From assembly GCF_000259075.1 (NCBI RefSeq), contig NZ_AJKI01000056.1, forward strand, positions 1-64,000: a stretch of 64,000 nt of DNA. The letters run 5' to 3'. Every line of letters starts with the position of its first letter. Within the stretch, counting starts at the first letter, position 1. Both the position numbers and the translations under genes were made by a program. The notes below the pieces were generated by a model. It did no database searches and had not been told where the DNA came from. It worked only from the letters and a program-made list of their open reading frames with translations. Source of the stretch: Marinilabilia salmonicolor JCM 21150 (lineage in GTDB: Bacteria > Bacteroidota > Bacteroidia > Bacteroidales > Marinilabiliaceae). Of this stretch, positions 55,064 to 63,281 are shown piece after piece.

Positions 55064-55528
55064 ATGAGGAAAAAAGTATCAGTATTTCTTTTTTCGGCAA
55101 TATTGTTTTTTGCCGGAATTCAAAAGATGAATGCCACAGAGCCGGCAGAGGGAAAAACTTCAGAAAGTGGAGTTATTACATTAGACAAAGCAGCCTTCGT
55201 GGCTCAGGTGTTCGATTATGAAAATAACAACAACTGGGATTACAAGGGGGACATGCCTGCCATATTAGACTTTTATGCAGACTGGTGCGGTCCCTGTCGT
55301 AAACTATCCCCGCTTCTGGAAGAAATTCAGGGCGAATATTCAGGAAAACTGCAGGTTTACAAGATAGATACTGAAAAATCGAAGGAGCTGGCTGCCGCTT
55401 TTGGCATTCGCAGTCTTCCTACCATCGTTTTTATTCCCATGAATGAAGAACCAAGAGCTGTACTGGGCTACGTACCGAAAGAACAGCTCACCAAAATGAT
55501 TACTGATATTTTAAAAGTATCACAATAA
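55064..55528 (+). CDS. exported thioredoxin-fold protein, CGPC active site
   Basis: 154 aa. The signal peptide (about 1-24; VSVFLFSAILFFAGIQKMNA) is followed by a thioredoxin domain with FYADWCGPCRKLSP and the cis-proline loop IRSLPTIVFI. Its probable location is the periplasm, where it could reduce or isomerise disulfides. Its mature part parallels the upstream thioredoxin almost end to end, so one gene was copied and given a signal peptide. It is likely co-transcribed with trxA and closed by the terminator that follows. Confidence 0.92.
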   Translation: MRKKVSVFLFSAILFFAGIQKMNATEPAEGKTSESGVITLDKAAFVAQVFDYENNNNWDYKGDMPAILDFYADWCGPCRKLSPLLEEIQGEYSGKLQVYKIDTEKSKELAAAFGIRSLPTIVFIPMNEEPRAVLGYVPKEQLTKMITDILKVSQ

Positions 55529-55562
55529 TTTTATTCCTGATTTGATTATTATTTGTCGAAAC

Positions 55563-55597
55563 AAAAGCCGGTGCTGTAAAGTGCCGGCTTTTTTTAT
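55563..55597 (+). terminator. intrinsic terminator of the thioredoxin operon
   Basis: AAAGCCGG / CCGGCTTT stem followed by seven T residues, 35 bp after the stop. Confidence 0.88.
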
Positions 55598-55719
55598 TGT
55601 ATAAAGTGGATGTACGAATGCAAAAGTCAGGATAAAATATTAAATTTAATACCGGAAAAAGTTTTCGGAAGAAAAACGAAAATTTTTCTCCGCAATTTTC
55701 AACCTCACACTTTTTACAA

Positions 55720-56223
55720 ATGGAAGAAAACCCAAACAAATCCGCCAATTACGCGCTCTTAGAGGAACGACTGAAGCGACTTGACCAGAAAAGCTTTGAC
55801 TGGTCGGCGTGGAAAAAAGGCACCTTGCTGGTACTTGAAAAAGTGTTCGGAAAAGAGAGTTTATATGTAAAAGAGCTGGAAAACACCGACTATCACTACA
55901 ACAGCTGGTCACTTCGTGATACTGCAGGAAGTGAAGATCCGGTGAAAGCAAGCGTGCGGGAACTTCTAAACATTTGTCTTACAGACGCTGAACACAGCAA
56001 GGAGACCAATCAGATACCTCCCAAAGACGCAAAACCAGAACAATTAAATGAAATCATTAACCAGTTTCTGGATCATGCCACATTGACAGACATTGAAAAA
56101 ATTGCAAATAGTGAAGTCCCTGCAATGGCACAAGAGGAACAGATTCAGAAAATTATTTCGGAGAAAATTCCTAAGTATCAAACTGCTCTCCTGGCAAAAA
56201 TCCTGAAACAATTTATCAAATAA
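55720..56223 (+). CDS. hypothetical protein, helical
   Basis: 167 aa. I do not recognise a family. It is soluble, with no signal peptide. The first half has WSAWKKGTLLVLEKVFGKES and NTDYHYNSWSLRDTAG, and the second half is predicted helical with many Glu, Lys and Gln residues, ending in LLAKILKQFIK. The layout (short N-terminal helices, then a tandem helical tail) resembles abortive-infection-adjacent or DNA-binding helper proteins, but this is weak. Convergent with argS. Confidence 0.55.
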   Translation: MEENPNKSANYALLEERLKRLDQKSFDWSAWKKGTLLVLEKVFGKESLYVKELENTDYHYNSWSLRDTAGSEDPVKASVRELLNICLTDAEHSKETNQIPPKDAKPEQLNEIINQFLDHATLTDIEKIANSEVPAMAQEEQIQKIISEKIPKYQTALLAKILKQFIK

Positions 56224-56361
56224 TTGAAGGATAAACAATCCGAAAGGATGAACAACGAATTGAAGATAATGTAAGGAGCAGAAATAAAAGAGAAAAAAGA
56301 AATTTCGAAAAGCAAAAAGATTGCTCCCCTGCTTCAATGTCTTGCAGGAGAGCAGTAATAA

Positions 56362-58155
56362 TTACATTCTTTCCGGTACATCAATACCCATGAGCCACAT
56401 AGCCTGTCTTATGGTTTGTCCCACCGCATAACTCAATGTGAGACGCAATGACCGCTTGGCTGCATCTTCCTCAAAAACGATGGGCGATTCGTGGTAAAAC
56501 TGGTTAAACTCTTTGGCCAGATCGTAAACATAGTTGGCGACAATGGCAGGACTGTAGGATTCTCCTGCATCGTTAACCACGTTGGGGAAATTCCCAATCA
56601 GCTTAATCAGACCGGACTCTTTCTCAGTCAATGCCATATCAGCATCCACTTTTAAAGAAGTATCGATGCCCTTCTCTCCCGCTTTGCGGAAAACAGACTG
56701 AACCCGTGCATAGGTATATTGTATAAAAGGCCCTGTATTGCCATTAAAATCAATCGATTCGCGTGGATCAAAGGTCATATTCTTTTTGGGATCTACTTTC
56801 AGAATAAAGTATTTGAGCGCAGCCAAAGCAATGGTACGATAGATCCGCTCTGCCTCCTCATCGGTGTATCCATCCAATTTGCCCAGCTCTTTGGACATCT
56901 CCCTGGCAGTATCAATCATTCCGGCTACCAGATCATCGGCATCCACAACAGTTCCTTCACGCGATTTCATTTTGCCCTCGGGCAGCTCAACCATTCCATA
57001 GCTAAAATGCACCAGATCTTTTCCCCACTCAAAACCGAGACGGTCCAGCAGGATAGAAAGTACTTTGAAGTGGTAGTCCTGTTCATTTCCCACTACATAG
57101 ACCATCTTGTCGATTTTGTAATCTTCAAAACGCATTTTGGCCGTTCCGATGTCCTGGGTCATGTAAACAGAAGTACCGTCAGAACGAAGCAGAATCTTCT
57201 CATCCAGTCCGTTTTCAGATAAATCGGCCCAGACACTATTGTCGTCGCGCCGGTAAAACAAACCTTTCTCCAGCCCCTGCAGGACCATATCGCGACCAAC
57301 AGTATAAGTCTGAGACTCATAATATATTTTGTCAAAATCAACACCGAGGGCTTTGTAAGTCTCATCAAACCCAGCGTAAACCCAGTCATTCATGTTTTTC
57401 CAAAGGGTGACAACTTCTTCGTCACCCGCTTCCCAGGCAAGCAACATTTCACGTGCCTGCTGCATCAGCTTCGATTCCTTCTCAGCTTCTTCTTTGGAGA
57501 GACCATCTTCCTGCAATGCTTTGAGTTCCTTCTTTAACTCCTGGTCAAATTTTACATAAAAATCTCCCACCAGGTGATCGCCTTTTTTCCCGGTTGACTC
57601 AGGTGTTTGTCCTTCTCCCCACTTCTTCCAGGCAAGCATCGACTTGCAGATGTGGATTCCCCGGTCATTCACGATGTTGGTTTTCACTACTTTTTTACCA
57701 GTCGCCGCTCCGATGCGGGAAAGAGAATATCCGAGCAGGTTATTCCGAATATGCCCCAGGTGGAGCGGTTTATTGGTATTGGGTGATGAATATTCAATCA
57801 TCATCAATGGACTCTCTTCATCGGATCGGTTAAAACCGAAATTTTCATCACCCACCACCTGCTCAAGAATATTAAGCCAGTAGGAGTGAGACAGTGACAA
57901 ATTCAGAAACCCTTTGATTACCTCAAAAGAGGAAATTGAAGAGAGCTCTTTTTTCAGGAATTCTCCGATATCGTTGGCAGTATCTTCGGGTTTTTTGCGT
58001 GAAATGCGCAAAAGAGGAAAGACCACCACTGTAAAATCTCCGTTCTGATCTTTACGTGTAAGTTCCAGAGGCACATTATTGGCGTCAAATTCGGCCCCGT
58101 ACAATTCGTTTATGGCCCGGGCTACGGCCTCCCTGATCTGCTGTTCGATTCCCAT
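56362..58155 (-). CDS. argS: arginyl-tRNA synthetase
   Basis: 597 aa. The N-terminal Add1 domain (about 1-100) precedes the class I Rossmann core, with SSPNTNKPLHLGHIRNN (HIGH motif as HLGH) and the KMSKS-equivalent MKSREGT. The C-terminal DALR anticodon-binding domain (about 470-597) has FIQYTYARVQSV and FNQFYHESP. It charges tRNA-Arg. A family B MITE lies only 39 bp upstream of the start, inside the region where the promoter would be expected. Confidence 0.97.
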   Translation of the reverse strand: MGIEQQIREAVARAINELYGAEFDANNVPLELTRKDQNGDFTVVVFPLLRISRKKPEDTANDIGEFLKKELSSISSFEVIKGFLNLSLSHSYWLNILEQVVGDENFGFNRSDEESPLMMIEYSSPNTNKPLHLGHIRNNLLGYSLSRIGAATGKKVVKTNIVNDRGIHICKSMLAWKKWGEGQTPESTGKKGDHLVGDFYVKFDQELKKELKALQEDGLSKEEAEKESKLMQQAREMLLAWEAGDEEVVTLWKNMNDWVYAGFDETYKALGVDFDKIYYESQTYTVGRDMVLQGLEKGLFYRRDDNSVWADLSENGLDEKILLRSDGTSVYMTQDIGTAKMRFEDYKIDKMVYVVGNEQDYHFKVLSILLDRLGFEWGKDLVHFSYGMVELPEGKMKSREGTVVDADDLVAGMIDTAREMSKELGKLDGYTDEEAERIYRTIALAALKYFILKVDPKKNMTFDPRESIDFNGNTGPFIQYTYARVQSVFRKAGEKGIDTSLKVDADMALTEKESGLIKLIGNFPNVVNDAGESYSPAIVANYVYDLAKEFNQFYHESPIVFEEDAAKRSLRLTLSYAVGQTIRQAMWLMGIDVPERM

Positions 58156-58194
58156 TATGATGAATTATTTTATTTGTTCCGGTTTTGATTATTT

Positions 58195-58348
58195 AGTGTT
58201 TGTCTATAAAGTCCAATTTCTGCGTTGTTGCTCAAAATCTAAATCCTCAAATACATTAGTATTCTGCGGTTTAGACTTTTCACACGCCTTGAATTTGAAC
58301 TTTCTATTTCAAACACGTGAAAAACGCTTGGTTTATAGACAGACACTA
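58195..58348. mobile_element. MITE family B, copy 2
   Basis: 154 bp, ends AGTGTTTGTCTATAAA / TTTATAGACAGACACT, flanked by ATTT duplications. It differs from copy 3 at only about seven positions. No ORF. Confidence 0.9.
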
Positions 58349-58476
58349 TTTTAACTGACTTTCAGCTAATGCTTACAGCCAAAAAAGTGAGTGCAAAGAT
58401 AACAAAACGCAAAGAATGATGAAAGGAGCATGGAACAGGAATCACAATAAAATAATAATAAGTTATTGCATGCGAA

Positions 58477-58677
58477 TTAGTCGGAAGTTATTTCACTCTT
58501 ATACAGGATGCAAAAAAGAAAAACATACAAAACACTGGCAAGATAGAAAGAAGAATAATAAAGTCTGCTAATACAAGAATTCCACCTCCGATTATCAGCC
58601 AACAAATGCGCATCTGAGAAAATCTCTTTTGATTTTGCTATCCGATAGTTAATGTAGTCTTCTTTAGTTCCGGTCAT
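58477..58677 (-). pseudogene. truncated HEPN-domain protein (toxin partner of the MNT gene)
   Basis: 66 aa, about half of a normal HEPN protein (about 125-135). The N-terminal helices are recognisable: AKSKEIFSDAHLLADNRRWNSCISRLYYSSFY. The second half, which carries the catalytic R-x4-6-H RNase motif, is missing. Its start overlaps the stop of the MNT gene by ATGA, the usual operon layout of MNT-HEPN modules. As it stands it should have no RNase activity. Confidence 0.75.
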
Positions 58678-58997
58678 GTCAGCAGAACACCCTCTTTTTT
58701 AACATTATTGTAGACAGGAGTCATCGAAAATTTGGACTCCCATTCATTCTTCGAATAAACAAAAATTGAAATAGGTTCACCTATTTCTAACTCCAACTCA
58801 AACAATTCTTCTCTGTATTCTTTCTCCGTTTCCCGACCTATCTTCAACCCGTTCAACAAAATCAAAATATCCCAGTCTGAATCTGCAGTTGCCTGTCCTC
58901 TGACATGAGAACCAAACAACACCACCTGAGCATCAGGATTTTTTGTCAAAATCCGCTGCTTTATCAGATTTGCAATATGTTGATCTTTGGAATTCAT
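58674..58997 (-). CDS. MNT-type minimal nucleotidyltransferase (antitoxin-like)
   Basis: 107 aa. The nucleotidyltransferase motif is GSHVRGQATADSDWDILIL, with G-S and the D-x-D pair of the metal site. In MNT-HEPN systems the MNT protein neutralises the HEPN RNase, in some systems by AMPylating it. Its partner here is truncated, so this is probably a leftover antitoxin. The module lies between two near-identical family B MITEs, each with its own target duplication. Confidence 0.87.
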   Translation of the reverse strand: MNSKDQHIANLIKQRILTKNPDAQVVLFGSHVRGQATADSDWDILILLNGLKIGRETEKEYREELFELELEIGEPISIFVYSKNEWESKFSMTPVYNNVKKEGVLLT

Positions 58998-59101
58998 ATT
59001 CTAAAGATACAAAATAAATTTTCACCAAACCCCGCTGTACTTAATTTGATCCGGGAGGAGACACCCGCATTCTCCAGTGCACCATACGCCCAGCCCTATC
59101 T

Positions 59102-59254
59102 AGTGTTTGTCTATAAAGTCCAACTTCTGCGTTGTTGCTCAAAATCTAAATCCTCAAATACATTAGTATTCTGCGGTTTAGATTTTTCACACGCCTTGAA
59201 TTTGAACTTTCTAGCTCAAACACGTGAAAAACGCTTAGTTTATGGACAGAAACT
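59102..59254. mobile_element. MITE family B, copy 3
   Basis: 153 bp, ends AGTGTTTGTCTATAAA / TTTATGGACAGAAACT, flanked by ATCT duplications (59098-59101, 59255-59258). Same orientation as copy 2, on the other side of the MNT/HEPN genes. Confidence 0.9.
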
Positions 59255-59418
59255 ATCTAATACAGGTAAGCAAACTAATGTACTATAGTCTTTGATAATA
59301 AAGCACCAAACACAAGGCTTTCGAAGTTTTTGAATTTAAGGAGTTTACTTTTTGATAAATGACTGATTCAAAAATGAGAATAACGCAGTAGTTGGTGTTT
59401 TATAGCAAATACTATCTC

Positions 59419-61311
59419 TTACTCCAAATAAGTATAACCATACAAACCTGACCGGTAATTGGACAAGAATTCTTTTCCTTCTTCCGCTGAGATTACGCCT
59501 TTCTTAACCGAAGACGTCACCCAGGTTTCCACTGCACGTACCATTTTCTTAGGACTGTACTGCACGTATTCCAATACCTCGGCAACCGTTTCCCCATCAA
59601 TAATCTGGTCAATGTTGTAGCCATTTTCATTTACGGAAACATGCACTGCATTGGTGTCTCCAAAAAGATTGTGCATATCACCCAAAATTTCCTGATAGGC
59701 CCCAACAAGAAACACACCGATGTAGTAAGATTCTCCCCTCTTCAACTTATGTACCGGCAGGTAGTAAGAGAAATTGCGTGTAGATATAAAGTTATCAATC
59801 TTTCCGTCGGAGTCGCAGGTAGCATCCTGCAAGGTAGCCACGCGCTCGGGTTTCTCGTTCAGACGGTGTATGGGCATCACCGGAAATATCTGATCGATGG
59901 CCCAACTGTCGGGCAACGACTGAAACAGCGAAAAATTACAAAAATATTTGTCCGCCAGAAGCTTACGAAGATTCCAAAGTTCATCAGGAATATGCTTCAG
60001 TTTTGAGGCCATACTCTGTACTTCGCGGGCCACGGACCAAAAAAGCCGCTCTACCTGGGCACGTGTACGCAGATCAATCAAACCAAAGCTAAAACGGTCC
60101 AACGCTTCCTCTCTGATTTGCTGGGCATCATGCCATGTTTCAAGCATACGTGGCTGATTCAGCGTATCCCAAAGGGCATACATATCCTTCACCAACTCAT
60201 GGTCATCTTCCTGAACCTCTTCCTCTTCATCCCACTGAGGTACCGAGGTCGATTCGAGTGCTTCAAAAATCAGCACAGAATGATGCGCTGTGAGCGAACG
60301 TCCTGACTCTGTAATAATATTGGGATGTGGTATTTCGTGCCGGTTGCTGGCTTCCACCATGGTATAAACGGCATCGTTCACATATTCCTGAATGCTGTAA
60401 TTGATACTGCTTTCGCTGTTGGCGGAGCGTGTCCCGTCATAATCGACTCCCAGTCCACCTCCGATATCCACAAACTCCACGCTGAATCCCAGCTTATAGA
60501 GTTCCACATAAAACTGAGCCGCCTCTTTGAGGGCACTCTTAATGCGGCGGATTTTGTTGACCTGACTGCCAATATGAAAATGAACCAGACGCAGACAATC
60601 TTTCATCTTTTGTTCTTCCAGATAATCGAGTGCTTCAATTAGTTCACTGGAAGTAAGTCCGAACTTGCTCACATCACCTCCGGAATCTTCCCACTTACCA
60701 CTACCAGTACTGGCAAGTTTAATACGTATTCCTATATTGGGTCTAACCTTTAACTGCCGGGCAATGCGGATGATCATCCTCAATTCATGCAGCTTTTCAA
60801 CCACAAGAAAAATTCTCCGCCCCATTTTCTGGGCGAGCAGAGCGAGTTCTATATACGCTTCATCCTTATATCCATTACACACGATCAGGGAGTCGCTGTC
60901 GGTATTGGTAGCAATAACAGCATGCAATTCGGGTTTTGAGCCTGCCTCCAGACCGATATTAACCTTCTTTCCATGCCCTACAATCTCTTCCACCACCGGA
61001 CGCATCTGATTTACCTTGATGGGGTAGATGATAAAATTTTGTCCCTTAAATTCATACTCATTACGAGCCTTTGTGAAACAACTCTGCATTGTTTCAATAC
61101 GACTGTCCAGTATATCCGGAAAACGAACAAGCATGGGAGCTTCCACGTCTCTCAGCGTCAGTTCATCCACCAGTTCTTTTAAATCAACCTCAACTCCCTC
61201 GCCCCGAGGTGTTGCAACAACATTTCCTTTCTCATTTACAGAAAAATAGTTGATTCCCCAGCCACTGATGTTATACAGTTCGACAGAATCTTCGGTACGC
61301 CATTTTCTCAT
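59419..61311 (-). CDS. speA: biosynthetic arginine decarboxylase
   Basis: 630 aa from the ATG at 61311, the typical SpeA start (MRKWRTEDSVELYNISGWG). It has a PLP-dependent fold III barrel with the Schiff-base Lys99 in IIYPIKVNQ, the glycine-rich phosphate loop VDIGGGLGVDYDG, and the C-terminal Greek-key domain (ITESGRSLTAHH, GAYQEILGD). It converts arginine to agmatine for polyamine synthesis. It is monocistronic; no agmatine-processing gene is in the window. Confidence 0.96.
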   Translation of the reverse strand: MRKWRTEDSVELYNISGWGINYFSVNEKGNVVATPRGEGVEVDLKELVDELTLRDVEAPMLVRFPDILDSRIETMQSCFTKARNEYEFKGQNFIIYPIKVNQMRPVVEEIVGHGKKVNIGLEAGSKPELHAVIATNTDSDSLIVCNGYKDEAYIELALLAQKMGRRIFLVVEKLHELRMIIRIARQLKVRPNIGIRIKLASTGSGKWEDSGGDVSKFGLTSSELIEALDYLEEQKMKDCLRLVHFHIGSQVNKIRRIKSALKEAAQFYVELYKLGFSVEFVDIGGGLGVDYDGTRSANSESSINYSIQEYVNDAVYTMVEASNRHEIPHPNIITESGRSLTAHHSVLIFEALESTSVPQWDEEEEVQEDDHELVKDMYALWDTLNQPRMLETWHDAQQIREEALDRFSFGLIDLRTRAQVERLFWSVAREVQSMASKLKHIPDELWNLRKLLADKYFCNFSLFQSLPDSWAIDQIFPVMPIHRLNEKPERVATLQDATCDSDGKIDNFISTRNFSYYLPVHKLKRGESYYIGVFLVGAYQEILGDMHNLFGDTNAVHVSVNENGYNIDQIIDGETVAEVLEYVQYSPKKMVRAVETWVTSSVKKGVISAEEGKEFLSNYRSGLYGYTYLE

Positions 61312-61475
61312 TTCGACAGCGATATAGATTTTTATTGTTAATAATTGGAGCCCCCTAAATCCCCCCAAGGGGGACTAAAAAGGCTAAGATTAAAGATTAG
61401 AGAATCATATAGCCTTAATAACCTGTACTTTAACAAAAAAACAACTTTTTGCATGCAAACAACTAACCTATTAAA

Positions 61476-63230
61476 TTAAAACGAATAGCCCGCGCCCACT
61501 CTAAAGTTGATACCCTGCATGGGGTAACCGGACCACTGATAATACTTGGCTGCAAATATATTCTGAATTCTGGCAAAAAAATGCATTCTTTTATTTAATT
61601 GATAATTTCCACCCAAATTAAAATCAGGAACCGATTTAAGCATCTTCACTCCGTTGACTTCATTTGGATTGTATGCTTTTCGATCACCATACAGATTAAA
61701 AGCAGCATCCAGCCTCAACTCTTCGTTAAACTGGTATCCGGCCCGCAAGCCAATTTCCATTTCCGGTTTGTGCCAGGCCTGAGCCAAAACATCCATCTCC
61801 CAGCCATAGTAAGCCCCTTTGAGCACAATGTCAAGTTCACGGACGGGGCGTACCAGCAACTCACCACTTAGTGTAAGTAACGTAACATCGTCGTAAGCCA
61901 CATCAAACAGATTGCTCATCCCATAATTGGAGGTCGCATTCTGACCAAAAAATCTGTTCACATAAAAATGCTCATTTTCAATAAATTCATAATCCAGACG
62001 AGCAGTAAAAGAGGTGGCACTGCTGAAGTTACCTTTCACACCGGCAAATCCCCGGATATTGGAATGAGCAGTCTCCACCAGAACATCAGGTGACAGGTAA
62101 GGATTTTCTTCCATCATGTCGCGATAAAACCCCGGACGAACTTCTCCGGTCATTCCGAGAAAAGTTGAAACAATTCCTTCTGCAATGGTCAGGTCTCCCA
62201 AAACATGAGGTGAAAGAAAAAACTCTTCCGTTCCTGAGAATTCTCCTGTTACATTCACACCAACTTCCACACTTAGCTTCTCCCCGGGGATAACCATTTT
62301 GGGATTGAGCGTTACATAAATCTGCTCCCTTTCCTCAAAAGTCAGAAGTGCAGGCATCTCATTCTCTCCCTTTGGTGCATTCACCTGGTTATAGCTGACA
62401 TCGCCATCCATATGCAAAGCCAGTCCACCAAATGGCAGCTTAACATTGCCCCATAAAGAAAAACGATTTTCACCAACCCCTGTATAATTATCAAAAGCTC
62501 CGTAGTCAAGTCCAAGATGATAACGGGTATCGTCCACATCCGATTGTTGTCCGAGTAAGCCCAGATGCACATCAAAGGCAGTCTGTCGCTGCTTCCTGTC
62601 AGGAATAAGGGCACTACCCCGAGTCAGACTTCCGTCTTCGGTTTCATAAAAAACCGTTGAGCCTTCTGCGGCATCAATGGTGTGAAGCCCATAATATTCA
62701 TAAGCCCGGCGGTTAAAATCCATATCGAACTCAAGTGTTTTATCATCAAAGAAGTGACGCAGATAGAGTCCTCCATTGGTTTTATGCAAAGGGGCATCCG
62801 ATGAAGTTCCATCTTCCAGTTCAATATCGCCCCAAGACGATTCCTGCCCCAGCGCCAATGCAAAAGCAAATTTCTCGTTGCGGGTAATATTGTAAAAGAT
62901 ATCACCAAACAAGGTTTCATAATTCCCCATACCGGCACGAACATAGGAGGGATAGAGTTCACCTTTGCGCTGACCAGCCAGCCTTGCAGCACTTAAAGAC
63001 TCCACCTGTGGAGTCCCTGACAATGGTTGACCCACCACCCGGTAGTTGAACTGCGGATTTATTTCCAGCGTATCTTCCCTGTCAGGCATACTATTGATTT
63101 TCATAGCATCCGACACCGTGGGATCAAACTCACGCACAACTCTTACGTCCTGACTCAAAGGCTCCTGTGCATTAATACCAACAGCTATAAAAAATATTGC
63201 AAACAGGGTAAAAATATTGATGGTCTTCAT
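61476..63230 (-). CDS. outer-membrane beta-barrel protein
   Basis: 584 aa from the ATG at 63230, which begins a signal peptide (KTINIFTLFAIFFIAVGINA). A short N-terminal mature segment (VVREFDPTVSDAMKINSMPD) precedes a large barrel of alternating strands, ending in an aromatic residue (FRVGAGYSF). There is no plug domain and no TonB box. In Bacteroidota, barrels with this N-terminal segment usually follow a TPR protein, exactly as here (24-nt gap to the upstream TPR gene). Export or surface assembly is plausible; specific function unknown. Confidence 0.8.
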   Translation of the reverse strand: MKTINIFTLFAIFFIAVGINAQEPLSQDVRVVREFDPTVSDAMKINSMPDREDTLEINPQFNYRVVGQPLSGTPQVESLSAARLAGQRKGELYPSYVRAGMGNYETLFGDIFYNITRNEKFAFALALGQESSWGDIELEDGTSSDAPLHKTNGGLYLRHFFDDKTLEFDMDFNRRAYEYYGLHTIDAAEGSTVFYETEDGSLTRGSALIPDRKQRQTAFDVHLGLLGQQSDVDDTRYHLGLDYGAFDNYTGVGENRFSLWGNVKLPFGGLALHMDGDVSYNQVNAPKGENEMPALLTFEEREQIYVTLNPKMVIPGEKLSVEVGVNVTGEFSGTEEFFLSPHVLGDLTIAEGIVSTFLGMTGEVRPGFYRDMMEENPYLSPDVLVETAHSNIRGFAGVKGNFSSATSFTARLDYEFIENEHFYVNRFFGQNATSNYGMSNLFDVAYDDVTLLTLSGELLVRPVRELDIVLKGAYYGWEMDVLAQAWHKPEMEIGLRAGYQFNEELRLDAAFNLYGDRKAYNPNEVNGVKMLKSVPDFNLGGNYQLNKRMHFFARIQNIFAAKYYQWSGYPMQGINFRVGAGYSF

Positions 63231-63281
63231 AAGTTCTTTGCTAATATTCCTGATCAATTAATCATTATTGCTTTACCAAAG

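Noticed and set aside
58195-59254. Composite transposon carrying the MNT/HEPN genes between two MITEs
   Set aside because: Each MITE has its own 4-bp duplication on both sides (ATTT and ATCT), which shows independent insertions and not one composite event.
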